Assembly (NCBI GenBank): GCA_026027325.1
Contig: JAMSLZ010000002.1
Coordinates: 1,736,001-1,800,000, forward strand
Source: Actinomucor elegans
Taxonomy: Eukaryota; Mucoromycota; Mucoromycetes; Mucorales; Mucoraceae
Direction of reading: 5' to 3'
Length of the DNA: 64,000 bases
Both the position numbers and the translations under genes were made by a program. Below the pieces are notes generated by a model. The model saw only the letters and a program-made list of their open reading frames with translations. It had not been told where the DNA came from and searched no databases. Below, piece after piece: positions 37,052-47,679 of the stretch (the stretch's first letter is position 1; each line of letters begins with the position of its first letter).

Positions 37052-38024
37052 ATGAGTTATAACCAAGGTGAGTCTGCAAGTTATCAAGGAGGTCAAGCCG
37101 CCAGCTACCAAGGTGGAGGCAACAGTAACTATGGTAAGTATTTTAAATTGTGCTTCGTAACACGAATATTTACATGTGTGGCGTTGAATAGGTGATTCCC
37201 ACCATGAAGACCGCAATGCTTTTGATAACGCCCTGTCCAATGTCATGTCCAACCAAAGACCTGCTGAAGACCATGAAATCCGTGCGGCTCAAGAACATTA
37301 TCAGCAAGTCGTGAACAACCCCAACCAAAGCGATAATTCCCCTGACGCTGTAGGTAATGCTGCTGCTGTTCAAGCTTTGGAAAGATCTCAAGCTTCTGGT
37401 GGTGGTATGACAGATATGATTCAAATGGCTATGAAGTTGGCTTCTCAAATGTCTGGTAGTGGTAACAGCAGTGGTGGCTCTTCTGATAACAAAAACCAAG
37501 CTATTCAACAAGCTGCTATGATGGCTATGAAGTTGTATATGAGCCAGCAAGCCAGTGGAAACAATCAACAATCAAGCGGTAATGCGGGAGGTATTGGTAG
37601 TTTGTTGGGTATGCTCATGGGAGGTGGCAAACAACAACAGCAACAGCAACAGCAACAACAACAACATAATTCCAGTGGAGGTATGGGCGGTTTAGGTGCT
37701 ATGGTCGGTTCTCTTCTCGGTGGTGCTGGCGGTGGAAACAACAACCAACAACAACAACAGCAAAACTATAACAATAATTACCAACAAAACAATAATAATA
37801 ACCAGCAGCAAAATAACCAACAGCAACCTTATGTTAGCCCTCAACAGCAACAACAAAACATCAACATGTATCCTCCTCCACAATCAGGTAGTTACCAACA
37901 ACATAGTAATTCTCAGCAACAGCAAAACTATAACCAAGTTCCTCCTCAAGCTCAACAACAGCAAAGCCAACAACCTGATATTGGCGCTATTGCGTCTGGT
38001 TTAATGTCCAAGATGTTCAAGTAA
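37052..38024 (+). CDS. Q/N-rich low-complexity protein (fungal 'beta-flanking protein'-like)
   Basis: Exons 37052-37133 and 37192-38024 total 915 nt, 304 residues. It begins MSYNQGESASYQGGQAASYQ, followed by a compact helical region (NAFDNALSNVMSNQRPAEDH, EIRAAQEHYQQVVNNPNQSD, AAAVQALERSQASGGGMTDM, QMAMKLASQM). Glycine/methionine-rich segments (GGIGSLLGMLMGGG) alternate with long Gln/Asn runs, and the end is PDIGAIASGLMSKMFK. The helical part plus glycine-rich repeats resemble the uncharacterised fungal proteins annotated 'beta-flanking protein'; the match is from memory of the pattern, so moderate. The Q/N-rich half has prion-like composition. Function unknown. CAA/CAG codon mixture suggests selection on the protein rather than pure CAG slippage. 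Confidence 0.75.
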
Positions 38025-38156
38025 AAGGGGTTATATATCATTCATTTAATAAATAAAAAGGATGTAGTTATAAAGGAATGACGCGTTTGGATATGATTAA
38101 TTGAGTTTGAAAATAAACTTCTTGGTACAACCGAGCGCATGCAGCAGTAATAAACA

Positions 38157-38179
38157 GGGCGCGTTAGCGCCTTTTTTTA
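38157..38179 (+). terminator. GC hairpin followed by T run
   Basis: GGGCGCGTTAGCGCC followed by TTTTTTT: a GGCGC/GCGCC stem with a four-base loop and seven Ts. It lies about 130 bp after the stop codon of the Q/N-rich gene. It would be a textbook intrinsic terminator in bacteria; in a fungus a T run can end RNA polymerase III transcripts, but no upstream Pol III gene is recognised. It could be chance. Confidence 0.3.
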
Positions 38180-38230
38180 GCCAATCCAGTGGCTCAAGGA
38201 TGAGGATGCAGCAGCAAGAGATTATTGGGA

Positions 38231-39165
38231 TCAAAGAGTAGTATCCAATAGGGGTTTATTAACAAAAGTAATGGTGGAGAAGGTTTGAAACGCGGGAGCT
38301 TCATTTGATTTGACATTGTTACTCCTCTTAACGAGTGATATGAAGGCCAAAGGTTCATATTGTCTAATAGGTTCCAAGAGCTGATAATCTACCTCTTCAT
38401 CCTGTCAAAATCAGTTTTATATATATATATATATACCAAGCGTTCATTTAGTTGGATGATGAGAGAAAAATTACTACACTTGAGAATTGGAGCCCTCATC
38501 TGCGTGGTTCTAATAGATAAGACATAGAGCAAAACTATAAAAGTGGTTCATGCACACTAATTTTTATAAATATTAATAATGAAGAAGAATTCGTAATGAT
38601 CGTGGGTTAAAGAATAAATAATTAAGACGATCAGTAGAATAACTAGCTAACAAGTTTTACCAGTTTCTTCCAAATTGAATAAAATTGTCGATAGCGAAAT
38701 CACCGTCGAGGTAAAGAACAAACGCAATAGTATCCTGTGAATATCTTATTCAAATTACGCACTCAAGAATGTATAAGTATACATACCCTGGACATTACTA
38801 TCAATTATTCAATACAAGAAGTAGAAGAAGGAAAAAAAAAAAGATCAAAGTAAAATCGATGGTCTTACTGCTCATTGAAAATTGTAATGTATCTTCAACT
38901 TTGTTCTCATTTTTAACAGCCAAAAATTGTCCATACACAGAAAATATCTTGTCAAAAAAATGCATTGAGTGATAATTCAAATGGTTCCACGCTTATTGAT
39001 ATTTCTTTCAACTCTTTGAGATATTGAAGTTAAAAGGTGATTCTTTAGACCTTGCAAAAATACTAACCTAATTCAAGTTTTCACTGTTAAAATCCTAAAG
39101 AAACACAATTTCATACACCCCTTTGGATAGAGTAGGCATTGCTAATATTCTATGTCTTGAAAAGG
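38231..39165 (-). pseudogene. Fragmentary spliced gene of unknown identity, possibly decayed
   Basis: Several exon-like pieces lie on the minus strand. The last exon, 38401-38231, encodes DEEVDYQLLEPIRQYEPLAF and ends FVNKPLLDTTL-stop, preceded by TTTTGACAG. A 30-bp exon 38509-38480 (NHADEGSNSQ) has TATTAG before and GTGTAG after. Exon 38734-38661 (DTIAFVLYLDGDFAIDNFIQ, FGRNW) has TTCACAG and GTAAAA borders. An exon ending at 38869 encodes FFDKIFSVYGQFLAVKNENK, VEDTLQFSMS. An 11-base micro-exon between these would keep the frame. However, upstream codons (SVEPFELSLNAFF) join only after a one-base shift in a run of seven T (38954-38960), exon phases do not close before NHADEG, and the 5' pieces contain stops (a possible start MPTLSKGVYEIVF lies near 39165). 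I do not recognise the family. Either a pseudogene, a gene with sequence errors, or splicing I could not solve. Confidence 0.45.
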
Positions 39166-39234
39166 CTATTTGCGCGATTTATAAAAATTAAGACATAAGG
39201 TATACCTTTGGTGCTTTTTGTACATACCTCTTCT

Positions 39235-39650
39235 ATCATCGATTTTGACTTGATGTCGCATCTGGTGATTAGTATATATTCAGATTCGGTTACTGCATTT
39301 ATTATTGTTATTATTTAGATACATTGCTATGAAGTTGCTATATAATTAAAGATGGAATGTAAAATATATGCATTATATATAACATAATTTGATGGATAGA
39401 TCTTTTGGCCGATTTCAGGCAATTATTGCATCTGACAAGTACTTTTATACTTAAAATAAGCTCTATCTATTAGAATCATTATTTAGGTAAAACCTAACAA
39501 GAATAATATGCTTGTTTGATATATTATTCGCAATATTATTTTGGTTTCATATATCGGTGCTTCATCTCTAGATCTCTCAATCAATATTATTAAAATCTCG
39601 CATCTAATTAGTAACCCTTACTCAGAGTGTATGTCAGATCAATTGGAATC
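39235..39650 (+). repeat. Dispersed degenerate repeat, three units
   Basis: Three forward units with GCATCT cores at 39258, 39428 and 39600, spacing 170 and 172 bp. Preserved words are TGATGTCGCATCTGGTGATT, GGCCGATTTCAGGCAATTAT and CTAGATCTCTCAATCAATAT. Confidence 0.7.
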
Positions 39651-40474
39651 TAATCCCTTTGATATACTTATTATTTAAACCCATACAATCGAAATAGAAC
39701 TCATTATGGCAACATCATCAACCGCTAGTAAATAAAAATAGCGCTAAAGGCACCTGTGTGTAATAGTATGTATGCACTCGCAGGTGGTGAAACTTGATTG
39801 CCAGATTTGATACGCGTCTAACCATATGACTAGAAGGGTCGTGAGAGTTAACCATTATACAATCAACATGTCTTTGTCTAACTTCTTTTTACTTGATGCT
39901 TTTTTTTTTCTTGTAAATCTGCTACATTGACTATGGTACCATCTAAGAACGATTCAAGTGATTTGCATATAGATTTTGATTGGCCAACTAACCGAAATTT
40001 GCTCAAGACGGATTGCATTAAACTAAGAGGAACTGACTCACTTGTAACACTCGAATGGTTGAAGGTTACTTTTAATACGAATTTTGAGTAACAATAAAGC
40101 GGCTGTTAAACTGAGGTATTACAATTTTTCTCGATTATGTAAAAATGCTCCTTTTTTTTTTATTTTGAAAAGCCGTATCCTTTTTTCTTAAATAAAACTA
40201 AACATTGCAAATGGATCGATGCATTTTGTCCATAAACTATTGCATTTTTTTTTTGCGTAGCAGTGCGAAAAAAATGACCGAGAAAAACTAGTCACAATCA
40301 ACAGTCCGTGGTAAGGCTACGAATTCCGAATTCCCATATTTGTATTACCTTGGTTCTCCCTCTTTTATTTTTTGTCTCTCTTTTATTTTTTTTTTTCTTT
40401 CACCTTCTTGGTTTCTTTGTTAATCCATCTCGGACTATTTGCTATAAATCAAAAAAAAAAGAATCCCGAATATA
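39651..40474. promoter_or_regulatory. Upstream region of RAS
   Basis: AT-rich sequence ending in a long pyrimidine-rich stretch (about 40360-40440, CTCTCTTTTATTTTTTTTTT and CTTTCACC) directly before the RAS start, typical of a fungal core promoter and leader without a clear TATA box. GAATTCCGAATTCCC at 40321-40335 is a short direct repeat. No coding region is seen. Confidence 0.4.
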
Positions 40475-41271
40475 ATGTCTAAAGCTTCTTCATTTGTCCG
40501 TGAATACAAGTTGGTCATGGTTGGTGGCGGAGGTAATGTATAGAAGACAGTCATCATCATCATCATCATTTTTGAAAAATAAAATAAAAAAGACAACGAC
40601 TAACAACGATTACGACATATAGGTGTTGGTAAATCAGCCTTGACTATTCAATTCATTCAGTCTCACTTTGTGGATGAATATGATCCAACTATTGAAGGTA
40701 ATATATATTATAAGTGACACAAAAAGATATTAACTGTATTTCAGATTCATACCGTAAACAGTGTGTTATTGACTCGGAAACTGCTCTACTTGATGTCCTT
40801 GATACAGCCGGACAAGAGGAATATAGGTGAGTAGATACATACATGACAATGTATAGCAATTAAACCTCTTTTAGTGCCATGCGTGAACAATATATGAGAA
40901 ATGGTGAAGGCTTTTTATTAGTATACTCAATTACATCCCGCATGTCATTCGAGGAAATCACAACGTTTTATCAACAAATCTGCCGTGTCAAAGATCGTGA
41001 TTATTTCCCTATGGTTTTGGTTGGAAATAAGTGCGATTTGGAATCTGATAGACAAGTATCCAGTCTGGAAGGCAGAGATTTAGCAAAGAATTTCGGCTGT
41101 CAATTCATCGAAACATCAGCAAAACAAAGAGTTCACGTTGATGAAGCCTTTTTCGAGGTTGTGCGTGATATTCGTAGATATAACAAAGAGCAAGAGACAC
41201 GGGGGCACGATCAGTTTGGCATTCAAGATGCTCCAGATGTAGCTTCGGACAAGTGCTGTATTTTGATGTAA
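40475..41271 (+). CDS. RAS1: Ras GTPase
   Basis: Exons 40475-40532, 40623-40697, 40745-40826 and 40875-41271 total 612 nt, 203 residues. The G boxes are all present: P-loop GGGGVGKS (residues 17-24; Gly19 and Gly20 match human Gly12 and Gly13), switch [21 protein letters not shown] (Gln68 matches human Gln61), NKCD and ETSAK. The effector loop is intact and the C-terminus is DKCCILM: CAAX box CILM for prenylation with a preceding Cys for possible palmitoylation. The eight-residue N-terminal extension [10 protein letters not shown] before YKLVMVG and the overall sequence match the Mucor racemosus MRAS1-type protein as I remember it. Acts at the plasma membrane, controlling growth and dimorphism through adenylate cyclase or MAPK (family knowledge). 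No activating mutation is seen. Confidence 0.95.
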
Positions 41272-42995
41272 ATACGCTTATTTATTCCCTTATCTTCAAT
41301 ATGTTAGAACATAAATAATATTATAATCCCCTTCTTTTTCGCTTTCTAATAATGTACAACAGTAAAAATATATATTACCAAGCTGTCAATTTATGTATGT
41401 TATGCTTTTGGATGTCCACCATGTGGAATTCATATAAAAAAATTACAGTGTATCATGTGGAGTTTCATTATCACTTCCACGCACTGGGATCTTTTTTTTC
41501 TAAAAAAAATAAGGGTTTAGAATTGACTAACTGTTAAAAGAAATACCTTGTTTATGCTTTGCTGGTCGACTAACTGCACCACTCCATCTGCTCATCGCAA
41601 AATGGAAGCGTCTATTGAATAACAAGCAAACAAATGTCAACAAGCTATTCATTAAAATGGAATCAAATTAAAATCTAATTATATGCAGCAATTCACTCTA
41701 AGCATGCACTACTAAACAGATGTGACATTGAACCATCTACCAAGCATTCTCGTTTCTAATAGTGTGTACATATCAATTATCTGAGATTTAATTAGATCAA
41801 ATATCTGAATGTTCAAAAGTTTAAATTATATACTGCATCTAAAATCATGCAACAACTACAGAAACGCATTGACCACTTTAACTCGTGGTCAAGGATGCGA
41901 CTGATCCAATTATCTTTAGAATAGTATATAGTGCTGTATAGATATAGAAAGAGATAGGTGGCTTAAGAGAGAGAGAAAAAAAAATATTTCGTCGGAGTTT
42001 TGTAGCACCTGCCATGGACATTGTATGCTTATGGAAAGCACTTTAACTAAAAGAGTACATTTTGTTCCACGTATTTTTCGCAAATCAAAACTATACATAT
42101 GAAGAGCTTCTATTGAGATAGATGCAGTTTTGTAAAACGGCGGATTTTATAAAAAAAGATTCAAATAATGTAGGTTGCCAAGAGTTTTCAGAGGAAAAGA
42201 AAGGTAGAATCCCCCTAATGTAAAGCATACCAGGTAGGCTTCAGATGGTTAACAAAAGGTATCGAGAATAATTATTAATTTTATGTTTTGTAGGAAAAGA
42301 AGGAACTATATTCTTAGATTCATTTATTGCCTGTCAAATTGAATTTATAATTAGTTTATCTAAAAGAATACATTTGTTTCTTTATATCACTCGAGAACTG
42401 AAACTTTATTAGAGTTCCATGTGAATCTAGTAGTTGTGTGATTCCATCATTTTTGTCGATCCGCACCATGGACGGACCTTATTATTTAAATGCCAGCCCA
42501 ATGATATTTCATGAATAATTATTAACGACAACAACTTTATCATGGCTTATTACTGCACCTATTTCGCCCCTGCCCCCCTCCAGAACCCGGGAATAAAAGA
42601 AGGCTGGGATCTCTAGATCCACAGCCAGCCCATATTACTGATCTTATTACCAATGGATCAACTACGCTTTTGTGCAAGTTCAAATAGAGTAAAAAAAAAA
42701 TTACTGCAGACCTAACTATCAAATAAAGCTTCGTTACATCTTAGGAGCAAATGTAAATGTACATCTTATCGATAAAGCATACCAAACATTTAATTATAGC
42801 CAACTCAACATTTGTATCAAATCTCACAATACTCATATTTCAATATCCTCTTAAAAGTACGAAGGTTTAAGCAAACCTGGCTCGCAATGACTGACCGGGT
42901 AGACCTCTATACAAGCCACGCCACAGCTTTTTTTTCACTAGAAAATAGAAACGCGTTTCTTTTTCTCTTTTTATTAGACACCACATACATACAAA
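41272..42995. other. Gene-free gap between RAS and ARC1-like gene
   Basis: RAS 3' region, then AT-rich sequence. A weak reverse copy of the dispersed repeat may lie near 41690-41745 (CAATTCACTCTAAGCATGCA, then CAGATGTGACATTGAACC). A GC-rich patch at about 42555-42630 contains CCCGGG and an imperfect hairpin (GGCTGGGATCT / AGATCCACAGCC, 42602-42626). The ORFs at 41352-41537, 41916-42098 and 42540-42722 show no domain. The right end is the promoter of the next gene. Confidence 0.5.
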
Positions 42996-44641
42996 ATGGC
43001 AGCTGTTCTTCGTATTCCCGAAAAGTCTGCAAGTGAAATTATCTTGATTCACAAGTTGACCAAATCCGATGTCAAGCTCGAGACCGCAACTGAACTTTCC
43101 TTGGAAGTAAATGACAGCTTGATGACTTTTATATATGTATATGTATATATACCAGCATATGTTAACTGTCAATGATATAACTAGGTTGACGGTGAAAAGA
43201 TTGATACTCCCAACTCTATTGTGAAATACCTTGTTTCAAAGTCTACCAAGCCCGAGTTACTTGGTACTGACAAGACTGAACAAGCCCAAGTAAAGTTTTC
43301 AAACACTGTGTTTGCATATGCATCGTTTTTAACGTGTATTTATCATAGGTCGAGGAATGGTTATCATACACCAACCAATCCCTTAGAGGTGTTGGTAAGA
43401 AGGAAATCGTGTCCAATATTGAGGTTTGTTCTCTTTAACTGTATATTGAAACTTTTTTTTTTTTGGGTTATTGACATGTAAAGTAGAAGAAAATCAACGA
43501 TCATTTAAGTACCAAGACCTTCTTTGTTAATAACCATTTGACTGTTGTCGATATTGTTGTATTTGGTCTTCTTTTCTCTCACAGCGTAAGTTTGCAAGTA
43601 TAAAAAAAAAATAGATTGAGAGACCTTACGGCATTGTTTATAGAAATCTATCAAGCCTACTTCTGCCCCCAACACTTTGCGTTGGTTTGATCTTGTACAA
43701 AACATTGTTATCAAGGCTAACAATTTGACTGAAGACTTCCCTTTGGTTGCAATTAACCTTGATGATGTCCCTGAGCCCGCTGCTCCCGTCATTGCCGTAA
43801 GTAACAGGTCTCCCAAACGTGATTAGTTTCGATGATATTTATCATATCGATTATAGAAAAAGGGCGATAAGAAGGGTGCTGATGCCAAGAAGGATGTCAA
43901 GAAGGATGCCAAGAAGGATGCCAAGAAGGATGAGAAGAAGGATGAAAAGAAGTCTGAAGAGGCTCCTGCTGCCAAGGGCGAAAACAAGAAGGGTCCTGTT
44001 GAGGGTGGCAAGCCCAAGAAGGAAAAGAAGAAGGCTGAAAAGAAACCTGCTGGTAAGCTCTGTAGGCTATTGTGATTCACAAGTATTAATGTATTCGTTT
44101 AGCTGCTCCTGTTGAGACTGATCAACCTGTTGTTTCTCGTATTGATATTCGTGTTGGTTATATCAAGTCTTGTAAGAAGCATGAAGGTGCTGATTCTCTT
44201 TATGTCGAGGAAATCGATGTCGGAGAAGAGGAACCTCGTACCATTGTTTCAGGTCTCGTTCGTTGGTACCCTGTTGAAGAAATGGAGAACCGTTGGGTTC
44301 TTGTTTTGGCCAACTTGAAGCCTGCTAGTATGCGTGGTATCAAGTCTTATGGTATGGTTTTGTGTGCCTCTGCTGCTGATGGATCTGCTGTTGAATTGTT
44401 GGGTCCTGTTGATACTTCCAAGGTCAAGGCTGGTGACAGAGTTTACGTTGAAGGTCAAGAAGGTGAGCCCGAGAAGGTCTTGAACCCCAAGAAGAAGTAC
44501 TGGGAAACTGTTCAACCTGAACTCCACACCAATGATGATCTTATTGCTCTTTATGGTGATAAGCCTCTTCTTATCAAGACTGCCTCTGGTGAATCTATCC
44601 AATGTAAGGTTGCATCTGTCAAGAACGGTGGTATTAAATAA
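42996..44641 (+). CDS. ARC1: ARC1/AIMP1-like tRNA-binding cofactor of aminoacyl-tRNA synthetases
   Basis: Exons 42996-43106, 43185-43289, 43349-43423, 43487-43585, 43644-43796, 43857-44052 and 44103-44641 total 1278 nt, 425 residues. The N-terminal half (MAAVLRIPEKSASEIILIHK; VEEWLSYTNQSLRGVGKKEI; HLSTKTFFVNNHLTVVDIVV; NTLRWFDLVQNI) is GST-C-like, the part that in yeast Arc1 holds Met- and Glu-tRNA synthetases. A lysine-rich linker of KKDAKKDE-type repeats follows and binds tRNA non-specifically. The C-terminal ~170 residues (SRIDIRVGYIKSCKKHEGAD, VSGLVRWYP, NLKPASMRGIKSYGMVLCAS, KVLNPKKKYWETVQPELHTN) are a complete EMAP-II OB-fold tRNA-binding domain. No synthetase catalytic domain is attached, so it is the cofactor rather than a MetRS. 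Cytosolic. Confidence 0.9.
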
Positions 44642-45339
44642 ATAAATGATCCCTTCTATTTTTGTAACTGTCGTATTTTGTATAATTTTCTTTCCATATT
44701 TTGAATGCCTTGTAATTTCCCTCTACTGTATAGATGATTATCATTCAATAAAGACCCCTCTCTTTGTTCTTTGATTCGGTGTATAGTTATACATTGGATA
44801 TAATAATATTTACTACAATCCTAAAGCTCTCAATCTAATTGTATTATCTGTTTACATTGCAAAAAGTAAAAGTTTACAAGTGTAATGAAAAAATCGACTT
44901 GCTAGCATATTCACATCATTCGGGGCTGTTACTATTACTACAATAAGCCATGGTTAGAAGTCTACTGTATAATTAAAGTAAACTAGAAGACCACAAGTAG
45001 AAAGGCTTCATTCCATACAGTCTATTCAATTTAGAATAATCATGACATGTATCAGCAGGTATTAGCTGGTAGCCCTTGAACTGCTGGCCAATGTAGCCTT
45101 AAGCAATAAGTGAAAATATTCTAACTCAAAGCGAAAAACTTTTACACAAATTCTATCAACCTTTACGATATCACTATGAATATCGAGTTTATTTTATTCT
45201 TTAGTATTTAGAAAAATCATCTTTCCTGGATATTACAGCTTAGTATCTTCTAGATATACTTTCCCACTCTATTGGCCATAAAATCCATTTTAGATTTTAG
45301 GATTTATCTTCCAGGTGTGGCCTTAAATTATTTAGTATT

Positions 45340-45420
45340 GATAGCACTCTCATTATACCTTTCCAAAGCTGGTCAAAAGTTTTCGATTGAATTTAAGTTT
45401 AGTACTTGGGAAGGCCAGAG
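45340..45420 (-). mobile_element. Tc1/mariner-type transposase remnant (DDE region)
   Basis: The minus strand from 45417 reads WPSQVLNLNSIENF, stop, then PALER. The hallmark of Tc1/mariner (DDE_3) transposases is 'WPaQSPDLNPIENLW..L', containing the second catalytic Asp. Here the catalytic Asp of PDLNP is replaced by Asn (LNLNS), and a stop follows where Leu-Trp is expected, so it is dead. Flanking frames show only short open stretches. No terminal repeats could be identified. Confidence 0.5.
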
Positions 45421-46609
45421 CTTTCGATCTGATGCATGCCCCTTTGCTAAATCGCATATTCACTAATATAACACGAAGCAATCATCTTGGAAAATATAAA
45501 AAACATTTCTCTCTTTGGCAGGTTTCGATACAAATTGTAAAATTTCTTGTACAGGCAATTAATATATCTAACTTGATTTACAGCGCTATTAAGCACATAA
45601 AAAAAAAAAAAAAAAAAATTAATTCATCCGCCTAAAAGCAACTCCAAACCATCATTAATCCCTTATCAAACTTATACGTAGATATGTTTGTCTTTTCTTT
45701 GCCATAATTCGCCTACTACCAATGAATTTTGACTTATCAGGCTAGATCACTTGCTTCCATTAATAAACATGACATTGGTCGCTTATAACTACTAAAATAA
45801 ATACAGGATAAACAATATATAGATAATTAAAATGTTAGGTTGAAAGAGATACCAATTGAAATATATAGAAGGATTTTTTTAAAAAAAAACTGGTTTTATT
45901 TTTTATTAAATCTAATGAAATTCATAAATTTTGTTTTAATTATAGTTGTCTAAACTTCCACAATCGGTTTATGATCCATTTTTATTTTTATCTAAAGGCT
46001 TAATCTTGGTGACATCCTGGTCTCATACTCGAGCGAGAGCCAAAATAGTAAAATGCAAACTACTGAAATAAACATGACTAAAATATAGTACTAAAATAGT
46101 CGCGAGCTAATAATAAATTTTACATGACACTACTGGCCAGTAGCAACAATAGCGAGCTTTTTTGACCTTTCGATTTCTATTGGCTCACGGAAATTAACCA
46201 CTAATACTCAAGTTCACAAAACCGCATGCTGAATCCCAAGAAATGCTTTGATAAGAGAAAAGTGCTTGCACGTAAAGTTTATAAAGAGACGTTGAGTGTT
46301 ATTGCGTTGCTCATCACATGATATTCAAATTACGTGGGTTTATGGGGCCTTCGTTGATGAAAAGCTGGTTTTTTTTTAATACAACAACTTGTATGCTTGG
46401 AATGGCAACGATATTAAAAAATACAGGAGCGCTCACAAAAGCGTGTAATTTATGCTATGTATCCATGTTTCTAAATTTTTTTTTTGTAAATCAAGTTTTT
46501 ATTAACTTAAAGTCACACATCGCAGAGAGGGATGACATGAATATGAAATATAAAGGTGCCTGGGATATAGAGATAATAGAATAATGATTCATTTGTATAA
46601 TTCAAGCTA

Positions 46610-46855
46610 CTATTCTAAATGGTGTTTGGCTAATAGAATAGAAATTTGTGATTGAATTTTTGGTACAATGTTCTCACTCAGGAAAGGAGTGTGCTCGATC
46701 ATACATCTCCAGTAGTTAAGCCATATATACCATAGAGTCGTAAATACTGATACCATGAAAGAAATATATAAAGCCGAGTGATAGTGAAAGGGCGATTGAA
46801 GGTTTATGAGAGTATTAGTTATATCTTCAGCCATGTTTCTAAATGCCTTTTTCAT
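46610..46855 (-). CDS. Possible small single-pass membrane protein
   Basis: An 81-codon ORF; an internal ATG at 46834 would give 74 residues (MAEDITNTLINLQSPFHYHS ... ending LLAKHHLE). It has one hydrophobic segment (ALYISFMVSVFTTLWYIWL) flanked by polar residues, and balanced amino-acid composition unlike the chance ORFs nearby. I do not recognise it. The absence of a splice partner or family match keeps confidence low; a transcript would be needed to accept it. Confidence 0.35.
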   Translation of the reverse strand: MKKAFRNMAEDITNTLINLQSPFHYHSALYISFMVSVFTTLWYIWLNYWRCMIEHTPFLSENIVPKIQSQISILLAKHHLE

Positions 46856-46949
46856 TATCTAGTAGAGGCTAGAGCTGTGTTTGAAAAATAAAGCTTTGAA
46901 GGTGGATCTTTTTGATTTTTCTGCATTTTCGGCCTTATTTTCTTCTTTT

Positions 46950-47030
46950 TAAGATCTACGAGCCGATCTCGATCAAATGTTGCATCTGATGAGTAGCCCA
47001 AGAACAGAGTGATGGCTGGATCGGCTAATA
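46950..47030 (+). repeat. Dispersed degenerate repeat, single unit
   Basis: A forward unit: GATCTACGAGCCGATCTCGA, TCAAATGTTGCATCTGATGA (core at 46982), then AGAACAGAGTGATGGC. Confidence 0.6.
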
Positions 47031-47679
47031 TATCATTCCTTTAAGTGAGCTCATTTTCTTACAAGTATTTTTTAACTTTTTTTTTTATATTGTATCATTG
47101 AACTGAAAGTAAGATGTGCAATTGTCTAACGGACATGACACATGGCACTATCAAAATCTAGCCAATCAAGTTTTTGTGGTGCGCAAACTCCCGGAAAAAC
47201 CGTGTACAACCAATGAGTTTTTTATAGGTTTTCCATCTATATCTTGTAGATCCATCTACAGTAGATATATACCTTGTTATAAAATAAAAGAATGACTTTA
47301 CAAAGTCAAACACTTTAAACATATCTTAAAAATAATTGTATTTATTAAGCTACACAAGATATAATCAAGGCGAAAGGGAGGATATGTTATTACAAAAGCG
47401 TTCCCATGGTCGGAGTGGTTCTTGAACGTGGAATTGGACCAAAAAAGGGGCGCAACAAAAGGTACTGTAAGCACACAGACACGAGTAGACCAAAGCTTCT
47501 TTCTTTCTCTTTATCCTTTCCTTTTTTTTTCTTTCATGTTACTTTAACCACTTTTTAAAGAAGAAGCATACACCATAACCTACTATAATCAACTTAAAAA
47601 CTTCCAAAAAAAAACTTACAAGCTAAAAAAAAAAAGCCTTCCTTTATTCTACTGTTAACAAGCGATAACGCGTATATCA

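Larger units (their letters stand above)
44642..47679. other. Long gap with a transposase remnant, a possible small gene and one repeat
   Basis: It contains a Tc1/mariner fragment (about 45340-45420), a small membrane ORF (46610-46855) and a repeat unit (46950-47030), each listed separately. A 20-base A tract lies at 45599-45618. The stretch 47300-47679 is the PUF promoter/leader, rich in CT runs (TTTCTTTCTCTTTATCCTTT). ORFs at 45272-45635 and 46318-46584 have no domain support. Confidence 0.55.

Noticed and set aside
39235..39650. CRISPR-like array because of regular spacing of similar words
   Set aside because: The whole ~165-bp period is degenerate rather than identical short repeats with unique spacers, and the genome is eukaryotic.
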